A stretch of DNA of 59,161 nucleotides, from assembly GCF_002192695.1 (NCBI RefSeq), contig NZ_MTLG01000073.1, forward strand, positions 1-59,161, read 5' to 3'. Made by a program: the position numbers and the translations under genes. Position 1 is the first letter of the stretch. The number at the start of each line of letters is the position of its first letter. Below are positions 26,293 through 34,218 of this stretch, in pieces. The notes under the pieces were generated by a model. That model made no database searches and was not told the DNA's origin. It saw only the letters and a list, made by a program, of their open reading frames with translations. The DNA comes from Achromobacter xylosoxidans. Lineage in GTDB: Bacteria > Pseudomonadota > Gammaproteobacteria > Burkholderiales > Burkholderiaceae_B.

Positions 26293-27333
26293 ATGTCAGT
26301 GGGACTGCACGCCGGGTTTTGCGCCGGCACCACGAAGCTTTGCGGCATCGCCAATCGTTTGGAATCGGCCGAGGGCGGCGGCGCGAACAGCCCCGGAGCC
26401 GTGGCGCCATCGCTACACAGGATCCCCCATTACGGATTGGCGGCTCCCTCGCGCGCGCGCGCCGTCATGGAAGGCTGGTCGGATCTGGCTGAGTTGGCTC
26501 CGGGCATGGCGCTGTGGCGGCTGGACGCGCGCGATCTGCAGGGCGCGAGCATGCGGGCCACGGTGCGGCCTGGCCTGCACCTGGCCCTGGTCGTTGGCGG
26601 CCGCGTGAACGTGACGTTTGGGGAGCACCGGCTCAGCCTGGGGCCTGGCGCCGACGGCGTCGTGCAGGGGATGATGCTGTCCGTGTTGGAGCAGCACGCC
26701 TTCCTGCGCGAATCCTGCCGCGGCCATATCGAGCGCACGGTGATGCTGACTTTGCAGCCGCAGTGGCTGGACCGGCATCTCCCTGGCGAAGAGGGACAGG
26801 CGCTGCGAGCCTTCGCGCAGCGCCATCTGGCCCTGCAGACGTGGCAGGCATCGAATCAGGCGGTTGTTGCCGCGCAGCAGATGCTGCGTCCGCCCGCGCT
26901 ACCGCCGCCCCTGTGGCGTCTGTATCAGAAGTCGCGTGCGTTGGACATCGTGGTGGAGGCGCTGACGCACGTGCATGGCGTGGCGGCCGAAGAGGCCGCA
27001 CCGCTCAGTACGCGCGACCGCCGCCGCATGGCCGCGTTACGGGAATGGATAGACCAGGGCGGCGCCGACGCGCTATCGCTGGCGGAGATCGCCGCCCGCG
27101 CCTGCATGAGCATCAACACGCTGCAACGCCACTTCCGCGCCATGTGGGGCACTACGGTGGCTCAATACCTGCGCGACGGCAGGCTGTCGCGCGCGCGGCT
27201 GGCGCTGGAGCGCGACGGCATCAGCGTCGCGCAGGCAGCTGGCATCGCCGGCTACGGCAGTGCGGCCAACTTCGCCACCGCATTCCGGCGCCGCTTCGGC
27301 GTGCCGCCGGGGCAAGTCCGTGCTCGGCGCTAA
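26293..27333 (+). CDS. AraC-family regulator of the siderophore receptor (BfeR/PchR-like)
   Basis: The ATG at 26293 is preferred (346 residues), because earlier in-frame starts would place the Fur-like box inside the gene. ATG at 26467 is a further alternative. The N-terminal part (GMALWRLDARDLQGAS, GRVNVTFGEHRLSLGPG) fits the PchR-type sensory domain. The C-terminal 100 residues hold two helix-turn-helix units: LSLAEIAARACMSINTLQRHFRAMWG and VAQAAGIAGYGSAANFATAFRRRFG. Such regulators sense the ferri-siderophore and activate the adjacent receptor gene. It is divergent from the receptor. Confidence 0.85.
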   Translation: MSVGLHAGFCAGTTKLCGIANRLESAEGGGANSPGAVAPSLHRIPHYGLAAPSRARAVMEGWSDLAELAPGMALWRLDARDLQGASMRATVRPGLHLALVVGGRVNVTFGEHRLSLGPGADGVVQGMMLSVLEQHAFLRESCRGHIERTVMLTLQPQWLDRHLPGEEGQALRAFAQRHLALQTWQASNQAVVAAQQMLRPPALPPPLWRLYQKSRALDIVVEALTHVHGVAAEEAAPLSTRDRRRMAALREWIDQGGADALSLAEIAARACMSINTLQRHFRAMWGTTVAQYLRDGRLSRARLALERDGISVAQAAGIAGYGSAANFATAFRRRFGVPPGQVRARR

Positions 27334-27360
27334 GACGCGGCGGGGGGCTCGCGTTTCAGG

Positions 27361-27861
27361 TCAGCCGTGTTTGCCGAAGCCGCCGCTGGCCCATTCCGAG
27401 GCGCGTTGCACGCTGAGCTTGTACGTCGGCGCGACCTGGGTCTGGGCCAGTTGTTCGCCGGATTCGTCGTAGGCGCTCAGCACGGCATAGGGCTCGTCTT
27501 CGTCGGGAACGATATCCAGCTTGACGGTCAGACGGCCGGCGGCGGCGTCGATCTTTACGCTCTTGTGCAGGGTCGCGTGCAATTGCTGCTCGTGGCGGCG
27601 CAGGACTTCCCGGGCGGTCTTGACCAGGGTGATGAAGGCCGGGGAGTCGAGCGGCTTGGGGTTTTTCTTGTCGCGGCCCATGGTCCATGGGCCGACCAGG
27701 GCAGGCTCGGCCTCGCCGTCCATGGTCATTTCCACGGCCCAGCCGTCGTCTTCCTCGTTCTTGATGATCCGGGCGGTCCAGCCGTCGTCGCGCCACAGCG
27801 TGGGCAGCTGTTCTTTGCGGTCTTCGGGGGCTTCCGTTTCCGGTATGCGGGTATCGTTCAC
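27361..27861 (-). CDS. Conserved hypothetical cytoplasmic protein
   Basis: A GTG at 27861 with AGGAGA nine bases upstream gives a 166-residue acidic protein without signal or membrane helices. Recognisable stretches are [41 protein letters not shown], a helix [20 protein letters not shown] and strands [19 protein letters not shown]. Codon use is host-like and the reading frame is well kept, so it is a real gene. No function is recognised. It converges with the AraC gene, and its start overlaps the stop of an MFS remnant upstream. Confidence 0.75.
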   Translation of the reverse strand: MNDTRIPETEAPEDRKEQLPTLWRDDGWTARIIKNEEDDGWAVEMTMDGEAEPALVGPWTMGRDKKNPKPLDSPAFITLVKTAREVLRRHEQQLHATLHKSVKIDAAAGRLTVKLDIVPDEDEPYAVLSAYDESGEQLAQTQVAPTYKLSVQRASEWASGGFGKHG

Positions 27862-28076
27862 TGCTGTACTTCTCCTGGACTCGTTTGCCGGCAGAGCCGC
27901 GATTGGGGCGCGTTGCAGCTCCCGGCTGCCGCCGGAAACCGTTGCCGCAGCGCGAGCTCCATCGCGATGGCTGCAATTGCGCCTGCTGACAATAGGGTGC
28001 CGGCAACGCCGGTCTTGGCCAGCATGATACCGCCCAGCGTCGCGCCGCAGCCGATGGCGCAGGATGCAGCATTGCT
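27858..28076 (-). pseudogene. C-terminal remnant of an MFS permease
   Basis: Reading the minus strand from about 28076 gives [19 protein letters not shown], then [19 protein letters not shown] and [11 protein letters not shown], ending in a TGA at 27858. This is the typical last-two-helix region of a DHA1-type major facilitator transporter. A stop lies in frame about 20 bases upstream, and the other 300 or so residues are absent. It abuts a nitrilase fragment, so both look like leftovers of a deletion or rearrangement. Confidence 0.6.
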
Positions 28077-28104
28077 TTTCCGTTTTCATCATTCACGCAA
28101 TGCA

Positions 28105-28276
28105 CCGGAACCTAAGCAACGCAAATTGATGCCGACCGTCGTGGAACGGTTGATCTGGGGCTATGGCGACGGCTCCACCATGCCCGTATTCGATACACCC
28201 CGCGGAAAACTGGGTACCGTGATCTGCTGGGAAGACTACATGCCGCTACTGCCCATGGCGATGTACGGGACAGGCA
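28105..28276 (+). pseudogene. Internal fragment of a nitrilase (C-N hydrolase family)
   Basis: The plus-strand frame reads [20 protein letters not shown], then [20 protein letters not shown] and [15 protein letters not shown]. This is the nitrilase core, including catalytic Lys (HRKLMPT-type) and catalytic Cys (CWE). Sequence before 28105 and after about 28276 does not continue the family, so only some 57 of roughly 330 residues remain. No ribosome site or start fits. It is a gene relic. Confidence 0.75.
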
Positions 28277-28449
28277 TGAGCCGCCGTGGCTGAACTGATA
28301 CGGTCGCAGGCACGTAGCAGTTTCCGGTGCAGCAAGTTGCATGAAGTTCGACGGTAAACTCCGATTGTTTGCAGGGCATATCGCGCTCGCTCTGACCATT
28401 TCCAACCTCTTTTTGCGTTGCTATTTTTAAGCAACCGTCAGAGGAAGGC

Positions 28450-28542
28450 ATGGGGAAAAATCTCCGGTTCCTATATGCGGTCCTGCTGATAGCGCTCGGC
28501 GGCGCTGAGTTCGTTTGTCTTTGCCTGGCCCGCGAGTCGTAA
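28450..28542 (+). CDS. Possible 30-residue membrane peptide
   Basis: An ATG at 28450 follows GAGGAAGG and opens a 30-codon frame, MGKNLRFLYAVLLIALGG and AEFVCLCLARES. It is a short hydrophobic segment after a basic start, as in small membrane proteins. It precedes another tiny frame by 33 bases on the same strand. Coding status is uncertain and rests on the ribosome site and composition. Confidence 0.35.
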   Translation: MGKNLRFLYAVLLIALGGAEFVCLCLARES

Positions 28543-28575
28543 ATGAAGCTGCTGAAGCAGCGTTTTGAGGAAATG

Positions 28576-28713
28576 ATGAATTTTTGGGTCCCTGTAGTCT
28601 TCGGTACGTTCAAGCTCCTGGTGTTGGGAACGGGCATGTTTCTCGCCATCAAGTCCCATTACGATGGAGAAAAAAAGGAAAAAGAGGAAAAGAAGGAGAC
28701 GAAGGCTCCGTAA
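28576..28713 (+). CDS. Small single-helix membrane protein with charged tail
   Basis: The second of two adjacent ATGs (28573, 28576) has GAGG at a usable distance, giving 45 residues. The N-terminal part MNFWVPVVFGTFKLLVLGTG continues into MFLAIKSHYD, one transmembrane helix. The tail is nearly all Lys/Glu (EKKEKEEKKETKAP) and lies probably in the cytoplasm. The clear split between helix and tail and the ribosome site support a real gene. Function is unknown. Confidence 0.55.
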   Translation: MNFWVPVVFGTFKLLVLGTGMFLAIKSHYDGEKKEKEEKKETKAP

Positions 28714-28786
28714 GGAGACTTCGTTGCTACGCGAGGTTTAGAGCGCGGCCGACTTTATTCAGCGCGGCCGGCTCCATTTATCGTCT

Positions 28787-29479
28787 TCAGTTCACCAGCA
28801 CAGGCTTGTCCCGATACTGCTGCGGAAACGTCTTGGCCAGGTTTTCGACCTTGGGCACGTCGTTCACCATGATGTACATGCTGTACGGATGGCGCACGAG
28901 ATAGTCCTGGTGGTAGTCCTCGGCAGGATAGAAGGCTTTCAGCGGTTCTATCGTCGTGGCAAGCGCCTTGGGATAGACGCCGGCCTGGTTGAGCTGCGCG
29001 ATGTACGCTTCGGCGACCTTGCGCTGGCCGTCGTCCGCCGGAAAGACCGTTGAACGGTATTGGGTGCCGCTGTCCGGACCCTGGCGGTTGAGCTGGGTGG
29101 GATCGTGGGCCACCGAGAAATAGATCTGCAGCAGCTGGCCGTAGCTGACCTGGGCGGGGTCGTAGGTGATCTCGACCGCTTCGGCGTGGCCGCTGCGCCC
29201 GCCGCTGACGGCGTCGTAATTGGCGGTGGACGCCTGGCCGCCGGCGTAGCCCGAGACGGCGGAACTTACCCCCTTGACGTGCTGGAACACGGCTTGTACG
29301 CCCCAGAAGCAGCCGCCGGCGATGACGGCTTTTTGCGGCGCGGCGGCGGCGGGCTGGTCCATGGCCGGGGACGGAATGATGAAGGCGGTTTCCGCGGCGC
29401 TGGCCGAGGCGGCGCCCAGCAGGCCGCAGGCGGCGGCCAAGGCGGCGCAGAGTTTGCGGGGCAGGTGGGTGGCGGACAT
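28787..29479 (-). CDS. msrA: Exported peptide-methionine (S)-S-oxide reductase
   Basis: The 230-residue protein starts at the ATG at 29479 (AGGAGA upstream) with a Sec signal peptide (LPRKLCAALAAACGLLGAASASAAE), so it acts in the periplasm. The MsrA active site is VIAGGCFWGVQ, followed by SGYAGG, GHAEAVEITYDP, YFSVAHDPTQLNRQGPD and YRSTVF. It reduces the S-epimer of methionine sulfoxide. The catalytic Cys in GGCFWG is the only cysteine in the mature part, so no resolving Cys is visible. It is the last gene of a leftward repair operon, 31 bases after msrB. Confidence 0.93.
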   Translation of the reverse strand: MSATHLPRKLCAALAAACGLLGAASASAAETAFIIPSPAMDQPAAAAPQKAVIAGGCFWGVQAVFQHVKGVSSAVSGYAGGQASTANYDAVSGGRSGHAEAVEITYDPAQVSYGQLLQIYFSVAHDPTQLNRQGPDSGTQYRSTVFPADDGQRKVAEAYIAQLNQAGVYPKALATTIEPLKAFYPAEDYHQDYLVRHPYSMYIMVNDVPKVENLAKTFPQQYRDKPVLVN

Positions 29480-29510
29480 GGTGTCTCCTGATGGGTGGGG
29501 CGGCCGGGAT

Positions 29511-30011
29511 TCAGGCCTGCGGGGTGAACGCCAGGGCCAGGCCATTCATGCAATAGCGTAGACCTGTCGGGCGCGGGCCGTCGTCGAACACATGGCCCAG
29601 ATGGCCGCCGCAATTGGCGCAATGCACGGCGACGCGCGTCATGCCGAAGCTGCGGTCCTTGGTCTCGCCGACGGCGCCGTCCAGCGGCTGCCAGAAGCTG
29701 GGCCAGCCGGTGCCGCTGTCGAACTTGGTGGACGACGAGAACAGCGGGTGGGCGCAGCCGGCGCAGGCGTAGGCGCCTTTGCGATACTCCTTGTCCAGCG
29801 GGCTGGAGTAGGGGCGCTCGGTGCCTTCGCGGCGCAGCACTTCGTATTGTTCGCGCGTGAGCCGTTCGCGCCATTGCGCGTCGCTCAGCGTGTAGGGGAA
29901 GGCCTGGGCGGCGGCGGCCGGGCCGCCGCGCGCCGCCAGGACCGGGGCCAGGCCGGCGGCGATGGCCGCCGCGCTGCCCAGGCCCAGGAAATGCCTGCGG
30001 TCTAGTTTCAT
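29511..30011 (-). CDS. msrB: Exported (Tat) peptide-methionine (R)-S-oxide reductase
   Basis: The 166-residue protein starts at the ATG at 30011 and has a Tat-type leader ([17 protein letters not shown]), so a folded enzyme is exported to the periplasm. The MsrB domain has two zinc CxxC pairs ([16 protein letters not shown]), [11 protein letters not shown] and the catalytic Cys in RYCMNG. The position usually carrying a resolving Cys in two-Cys MsrBs is not Cys here ([11 protein letters not shown]). It reduces the R-epimer of methionine sulfoxide, complementing MsrA just downstream. It lies 35 bases after the Met-rich protein gene. Confidence 0.93.
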   Translation of the reverse strand: MKLDRRHFLGLGSAAAIAAGLAPVLAARGGPAAAAQAFPYTLSDAQWRERLTREQYEVLRREGTERPYSSPLDKEYRKGAYACAGCAHPLFSSSTKFDSGTGWPSFWQPLDGAVGETKDRSFGMTRVAVHCANCGGHLGHVFDDGPRPTGLRYCMNGLALAFTPQA

Positions 30012-30046
30012 GACATGCTCCGGATCAGGGGCGGGCCGGGTGGGCG

Positions 30047-30391
30047 CTATTGCTTCATGCCATCCTTGGACATGCCGCCTTTCGACATGCCGTCCTTGGA
30101 CATCGAATCCTTGGACATGCCGTCCTTCGACATGCCATCCTTGGACATCGAGTCCTTCGACATGCTGTTCTTGGACATCGAATCCTTGGACATGCCTTCC
30201 TTCGACATGCCGTCCTTGGACATCCCGCTCTTGGCCATTCCATCCTTGGCCATTCCATCCTTGGCCATTCCATCCTTGGACATCGAGCCGCCGCCCATCG
30301 CGTCCTTGCTCATGTTGTCGGCGGCGTGGACTGCCGCGGCGCCGAAGGCCATGCACAGCGACAGTGCGGCGGTGGTAGCGATTTTCTTCAT
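30047..30391 (-). CDS. Met-rich periplasmic MXKDX pentapeptide-repeat protein
   Basis: The 114-residue protein has a Sec signal ([20 protein letters not shown], cut near VHAAD). The mature part is almost entirely 17 five-residue units of the form M-S/A-K-D-G/S from residue 27 to 111, ending MKQ. About one residue in five is methionine. It matches the MXKDX repeat family. In Azospira a comparable Met-rich periplasmic protein (MrpX) works with a YedY-type reductase as a renewable hypochlorite sink. Here it lies between an MsrP-like gene and exported MsrB/MsrA genes, which fits the same idea. Secondary structure is probably disordered. Confidence 0.9.
   Translation of the reverse strand: MKKIATTAALSLCMAFGAAAVHAADNMSKDAMGGGSMSKDGMAKDGMAKDGMAKSGMSKDGMSKEGMSKDSMSKNSMSKDSMSKDGMSKDGMSKDSMSKDGMSKGGMSKDGMKQ
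30059..30313 (-). repeat. Tandem 15-base repeat encoding MXKDX units
   Basis: Seventeen in-frame 15-base units encode the pentapeptides. Units at the N-terminal side of the array (MAKDG copies near 30230-30290) are almost identical at DNA level, others vary in the second and fifth codons. All changes keep the frame and the methionine codon. Confidence 0.9.
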
Positions 30392-30432
30392 GATGCGTTC
30401 CTTTATGGAGTGGGGTTGGGTATAGATTCCAC

Positions 30433-31224
30433 CTAGCTGCCGCCGAACCAGTTGTAGCCCTGGTCCTCCCAGTAACCGCCCGGGTAGGTGTTGGTCACGA
30501 AAATTGCCTGTATGTGCTTGGGGTTCTTGTAGCCAAGCTTGGTGGGCATGCGCAGCTTCATGGGGAAGCCGTACTCTGGAGGCAGCGTCTGGCCGTCATA
30601 GGTCAGCGCCAGGATGGTCTGGGGGTGCAGCGCCGTGGGCATGTCGATGCTGGTGTAGTAGTCGTCGGCGCACTTGAAGCCCACGTACTTGGCGTCGAGG
30701 TCCGCGCCCACGCGCTTGAGGAAGGCGGAAAACGGCACGCCGCCCCATTTGCCGATGGCGCTCCAGCCTTCCACGCAGATGTGCCGCGTCACCTGGTCGA
30801 TCTGCGCCATGGCGCGCAGTTCCTCCAGCCGCCAGCGGCGCTTGTCGGCGACCAGGCCGCTGACTTCCAGGCGGAACGATTCCTCGTCCACGTGCCGCAC
30901 CTCATCGATGCCGTAATAGGCGTTGAAGGGGAAGGGCCGCGTGATCATGGATTCGGGATAGGTGGGCGCCAGCTTGTTCGGATCGAAGATCCAGCCCTGC
31001 ACCCGGTCGTTGAAGCGCGAGACGGTGGTCAGAGCCTTTTCCACGCTTTCATCGTCGGACAGCGAGCAGCCCGACAGCATGGCCAGCCCGCCCAGGGTCA
31101 GGCTGCTGCGCAGGAACGCGCGGCGCGAGGGCTGTTCGACCCGTTTTTCCAGGATCCTGCCGGCTTCCTTGAGGATGGCGGACGCGTCCAGGCCGGGCAG
31201 GGAGGGGCGCTTGTGCTTGTTCAC
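30433..31224 (-). CDS. msrP: MsrP/YedY-like periplasmic molybdenum oxidoreductase
   Basis: The 263-residue protein starts at a GTG at 31224 with AAGGAG upstream. A Tat leader ([14 protein letters not shown]) is followed by LSGC, which could also be a lipobox. The sulfite-oxidase-fold molybdopterin domain has the Mo-ligating Cys in [14 protein letters not shown], plus [13 protein letters not shown] and [13 protein letters not shown]. It is shorter than E. coli MsrP (334 residues) and belongs to the short branch that pairs with a cytochrome b561. The likely role is reduction of methionine sulfoxide in periplasmic proteins, supported by the downstream Met-rich protein, msrB and msrA. Confidence 0.85.
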   Translation of the reverse strand: MNKHKRPSLPGLDASAILKEAGRILEKRVEQPSRRAFLRSSLTLGGLAMLSGCSLSDDESVEKALTTVSRFNDRVQGWIFDPNKLAPTYPESMITRPFPFNAYYGIDEVRHVDEESFRLEVSGLVADKRRWRLEELRAMAQIDQVTRHICVEGWSAIGKWGGVPFSAFLKRVGADLDAKYVGFKCADDYYTSIDMPTALHPQTILALTYDGQTLPPEYGFPMKLRMPTKLGYKNPKHIQAIFVTNTYPGGYWEDQGYNWFGGS

Positions 31225-31234
31225 GGAGGGCTCC

Positions 31235-31867
31235 TTATTTGCCGCGGATCATGGCGATCAGGCTGCGGGGCACCAGCGCCACCATCAGCAGGTGGACCAC
31301 CACGAACGCCGTCAGCAAGGCCATGGCAATGAAGTGCACGCGGCGAGCGGCCTCGTAGCCGCCCATCAGTTCGCGCAGCAGCTCGAATTGCACCGATTTC
31401 CACAGCACCAGTCCGGACAGCACCAGCACCGCGATGTCGAGCATCACGAACAGGTAGGCCAGGCGCTGCACCTGGTTGTAGCGGCGCGGGTCGGCATGGG
31501 CGAGCTTGCCGCGCAGCGCCGCGCCCAGGTCGGCGGCCACGCCGCGGGCGCTCAAGGGGAAGAACTTGCGCCAGAGGCGGCCCGTGGCCAGATTCATCGC
31601 CAGATAGAGGACGCCATTGAAGAACAGCAGCCACATGCCGGCGAAATGCCATTGCAGGGCGCCGCCCAGCCAACCGCCCAGCGTGATTTCCCGGGGAAAC
31701 ACGAAGTCGAACAAGGGCGAGGCGTTGTAGATGCGCCAGCCGCTCATCACCATGACCACCACGGCCAGGGCGTTGAGCCAGTGCATGGCGCGCAGCCAGC
31801 CGGGATGGACGGGGGCATTGGCCGGCGGGACGGGCGGCGCGTCGTGGCTTGCGGGGGTGGCCAGCAT
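31235..31867 (-). CDS. Cytochrome b561-type membrane subunit (MsrQ-like role)
   Basis: The start ATG at 31867 has CGGAG upstream and gives 210 residues; an upstream in-frame ATG at 31933 is less likely. About four transmembrane helices carry His residues suited to binding two hemes (HPGWLRAMHWLNALAVVV, LGGALQWHFAGMWLLF, RRVHFIAMALLTAFVVVH). This is the Ni/Fe-hydrogenase/thiosulfate-reductase cytochrome b family rather than true MsrQ. It would pass quinol electrons to the MsrP-like protein encoded 10 bases downstream. It is the first gene of the repair operon. Confidence 0.85.
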   Translation of the reverse strand: MLATPASHDAPPVPPANAPVHPGWLRAMHWLNALAVVVMVMSGWRIYNASPLFDFVFPREITLGGWLGGALQWHFAGMWLLFFNGVLYLAMNLATGRLWRKFFPLSARGVAADLGAALRGKLAHADPRRYNQVQRLAYLFVMLDIAVLVLSGLVLWKSVQFELLRELMGGYEAARRVHFIAMALLTAFVVVHLLMVALVPRSLIAMIRGK

Positions 31868-32013
31868 GGCGGGCTCCGGGGGCTTGTTGTCGTTGGAGCC
31901 ATTCTTCCCCGGGGCCGATACCGAAGTCCTCACGCAAACTTAAATTAATTGTGATAACTCGGCGGCGCGGATTGGCGACAATAGGCGCATAACCCCTTTA
32001 GAGTTTCCCGCCC
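31868..32013. promoter_or_regulatory. Divergent promoter region of repair operon and two-component genes
   Basis: These 146 bases lie between the leftward repair operon and the rightward OmpR/EnvZ-type pair. An AT-rich patch at 31935-31960 (AACTTAAATTAATTGTGATAA) suits a promoter. Shared control by the adjacent regulator is plausible but no operator can be defined. Confidence 0.4.
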
Positions 32014-32742
32014 ATGGACACGCCCCGACGCGTACTCATCGTCGAAGACGACGCCCACATCGCCGAACTGCTGCGCCTGCATTTGCGGGACGAAGGCTAT
32101 GCGGTCGAGCATGCCGCCGACGGCAACGAAGGCATGCGCAGGCTGGAGGAAGGCAGCTGGGACGCCCTGGTGCTGGACCTGATGCTGCCTGGCATCGACG
32201 GCCTTGAAATCTGCAAGCGCGCCCGCGCCATGGCGCGCTACACGCCCATCATCATCACCAGCGCGCGCTCCAGCGAAGTGCATCGCATCCTGGGGCTGGA
32301 GCTGGGCGCCGACGACTACCTGGCCAAGCCGTTCTCCATGCTGGAGCTGGTGGCGCGGGTGCGGGCGCTCCTGCGCCGCAGCGACGCCCTGGAGCGCAAC
32401 GCGCGCATCGACGCCGGCAGCTTGGCCCTGCACGGCGTGGCCATCGATCCGGTGGCGCGCACGGCCGAGGTCGACGGCCGCCGGCTGGACCTCACCCCGC
32501 GCGAGTTCGACCTGCTGCATTTCTTCGCGCGGCACCCAGACAAGGTTTTTTCGCGCATGGATCTGCTGAACCAGGTGTGGGGCTACCAGCATGAAGGCTA
32601 TGAGCACACGGTCAATACCCACATCAACCGGCTGCGCACCAAGATCGAGGCGGACCCGTCGGATCCGCGCCGCATTCTGACGGTCTGGGGCAAGGGCTAT
32701 AAATTCGCCGCAGGGCCGGCCGGCGTGGGAGGCGCATCATGA
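32014..32742 (+). CDS. OmpR-family response regulator
   Basis: The 242-residue protein has a receiver domain (VLIVEDDAHIAELL, Asp in ALVLDLMLPGIDG, Lys in DDYLAKPFSMLEL). A C-terminal winged helix follows (LDLTPREFDLLHFFARHPDKVFSR, VNTHINRLRTKIE, LTVWGKGYKF). Its stop overlaps the kinase start by ATGA. It is divergent from the methionine-repair operon, so it may control that operon in response to envelope oxidative stress. This is inference from position. Confidence 0.93.
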   Translation: MDTPRRVLIVEDDAHIAELLRLHLRDEGYAVEHAADGNEGMRRLEEGSWDALVLDLMLPGIDGLEICKRARAMARYTPIIITSARSSEVHRILGLELGADDYLAKPFSMLELVARVRALLRRSDALERNARIDAGSLALHGVAIDPVARTAEVDGRRLDLTPREFDLLHFFARHPDKVFSRMDLLNQVWGYQHEGYEHTVNTHINRLRTKIEADPSDPRRILTVWGKGYKFAAGPAGVGGAS

Positions 32743-34211
32743 AGCGGTTCACGCTCACCCAACGGCTGTCCGCCGTGTTCGCGTTGCTGTTGCTCGCCAG
32801 CTGCGGCGCCTCGGCTTGGCTGCAGATCGCCGCCAATTCCCGCTACGAGCAGGAGGTGGTCCAGCGCCTGTCCAGCGGGCTGGCGCAGCATATCGCCGGC
32901 GCCAACGAATTGATGGACACCAACGGCTGGAAGCCCGCCGCGGTGCGCTCGCTGTTCGACATGCTGATGGCCGTGAACCCGGCGGTCGAGGTCTACCTGC
33001 TGTCCAACGACGGCCGCATCGTGGGCGATGCCGCGCCCGCCGGCCAGATCAAGCGCGACCGCGTCGACCTGGAGCCCGTCAAGCGCCTGCTGGCGGGCGG
33101 CATGCTGCCCATCACGGGCGACGACCCGCGCAGCCCGGACGCGCAGAAGGTCTTCAGCGCCGCGCCGGTGCGCGTGGGCGGGCAGGACAAGGGCTATGTC
33201 TACGTGGTGCTGCAAGGCCAGGCGCACGATGCGCTGGCGATGGCGGTGTCGCGCAGTTCCGTGCTGCGCACGACCCTGTGGTCGATAGCGCTGGTCGCGC
33301 TGCTGGGCCTGGTGGCCGGGCTGGCGGCATTCGCGCTGATCACGCGCCCGCTGCGCGGCCTGACGCGCGCCGTGCGCGCCTTCGACGGCGATGACGGGCA
33401 GGCCCTGGCCGCGCTGGAGCGGCCGGGCGACGCCTCGGAGCGCAATGGCGACGAGATCGCGGTGCTGCGGCGCAGCTTCGTGCAGATGGGCAAGCGCATA
33501 TCCGACCAGTGGCGCGAACTTACGCGGCAGGATCAGCAGCGGCGCGACCTGGTCGCCAACATCTCGCACGATCTGCGCACGCCGCTGACCTCGCTGCACG
33601 GCTATCTGGAAACCCTGAGGCTGAAGGACCAGACGCTGGACCCGGACGAGCGTCGCCGCTACCTGGACATTGCGCTGGCGCAAAGCCGCAAGGTCGGCCG
33701 CCTGGCGCAGGAACTCTTCGAGCTGGCGCGCCTGGAATCCGGGCTGGTGCGGCTGGAACCGGAAACCTTTTCGCTGCCGGAGCTGGTGCAGGACGTGATG
33801 CAGAAGTTCGAACTGGCGGCCGAGGCCCGCCAGCAGCGGCTGACCACGGACATCCCGCGCGAGCTGCCGCCGGTGCGTGCGGATCTGGGCCTGATCGAAC
33901 GCGTGCTGACCAATCTGCTGGACAACGCCATCCGCCACAGCCCGCCCGGCGGCCTCATCGAACTGCGGCTGGGCAGCGCGCACAACCTGGTGCAGGTGCA
34001 GGTCAGCGACACCGGCGAGGGCATACCGCAGGCGCTGCGCGCCGGCCTTTTCACGCGGGCCAGCGCCTTGAATCGCGGTCCGGGCGACGGCGGCGGGCTG
34101 GGGCTGGTGATCGTGCAGCGCATCCTGCAGCTGCACCACAGCGAGATCCGGCTGGTGGACCGCGCCGGTGCGGGCGCGGTGTTTCAGTTCGACCTGGCCG
34201 CGGCGCGCTAG
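32739..34211 (+). CDS. Membrane sensor histidine kinase (EnvZ/BaeS type)
   Basis: The 490-residue kinase has a first transmembrane helix (residues about 10-30) and a periplasmic domain of about 140 residues (VEVYLLSNDGRIVGDAAPAGQ resembles a PAS-like sensor). A second helix lies near 180-205 and a HAMP segment follows. The HisKA motif is NISHDLRTPLTSLHGYLETL. The ATPase domain has the N box LTNLLDNAIRHSPPGG and G boxes VSDTGEGIP and GGGLGLVIVQRI. It is translationally coupled to the response regulator. The signal is unknown; periplasmic redox stress would suit the neighbours. Confidence 0.92.
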   Translation: MKRFTLTQRLSAVFALLLLASCGASAWLQIAANSRYEQEVVQRLSSGLAQHIAGANELMDTNGWKPAAVRSLFDMLMAVNPAVEVYLLSNDGRIVGDAAPAGQIKRDRVDLEPVKRLLAGGMLPITGDDPRSPDAQKVFSAAPVRVGGQDKGYVYVVLQGQAHDALAMAVSRSSVLRTTLWSIALVALLGLVAGLAAFALITRPLRGLTRAVRAFDGDDGQALAALERPGDASERNGDEIAVLRRSFVQMGKRISDQWRELTRQDQQRRDLVANISHDLRTPLTSLHGYLETLRLKDQTLDPDERRRYLDIALAQSRKVGRLAQELFELARLESGLVRLEPETFSLPELVQDVMQKFELAAEARQQRLTTDIPRELPPVRADLGLIERVLTNLLDNAIRHSPPGGLIELRLGSAHNLVQVQVSDTGEGIPQALRAGLFTRASALNRGPGDGGGLGLVIVQRILQLHHSEIRLVDRAGAGAVFQFDLAAAR

Positions 34212-34218
34212 CGGCCTT

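Noticed and set aside
28236..28652. 138-residue minus-strand frame over the remnant region
   Set aside because: No recognisable pattern, and it conflicts with plus-strand frames that have ribosome sites and membrane helices.
30059..30313. Regular 15-base repeats that could be mistaken for a CRISPR array
   Set aside because: Units are contiguous without spacers and encode an in-frame pentapeptide repeat protein with a signal peptide.
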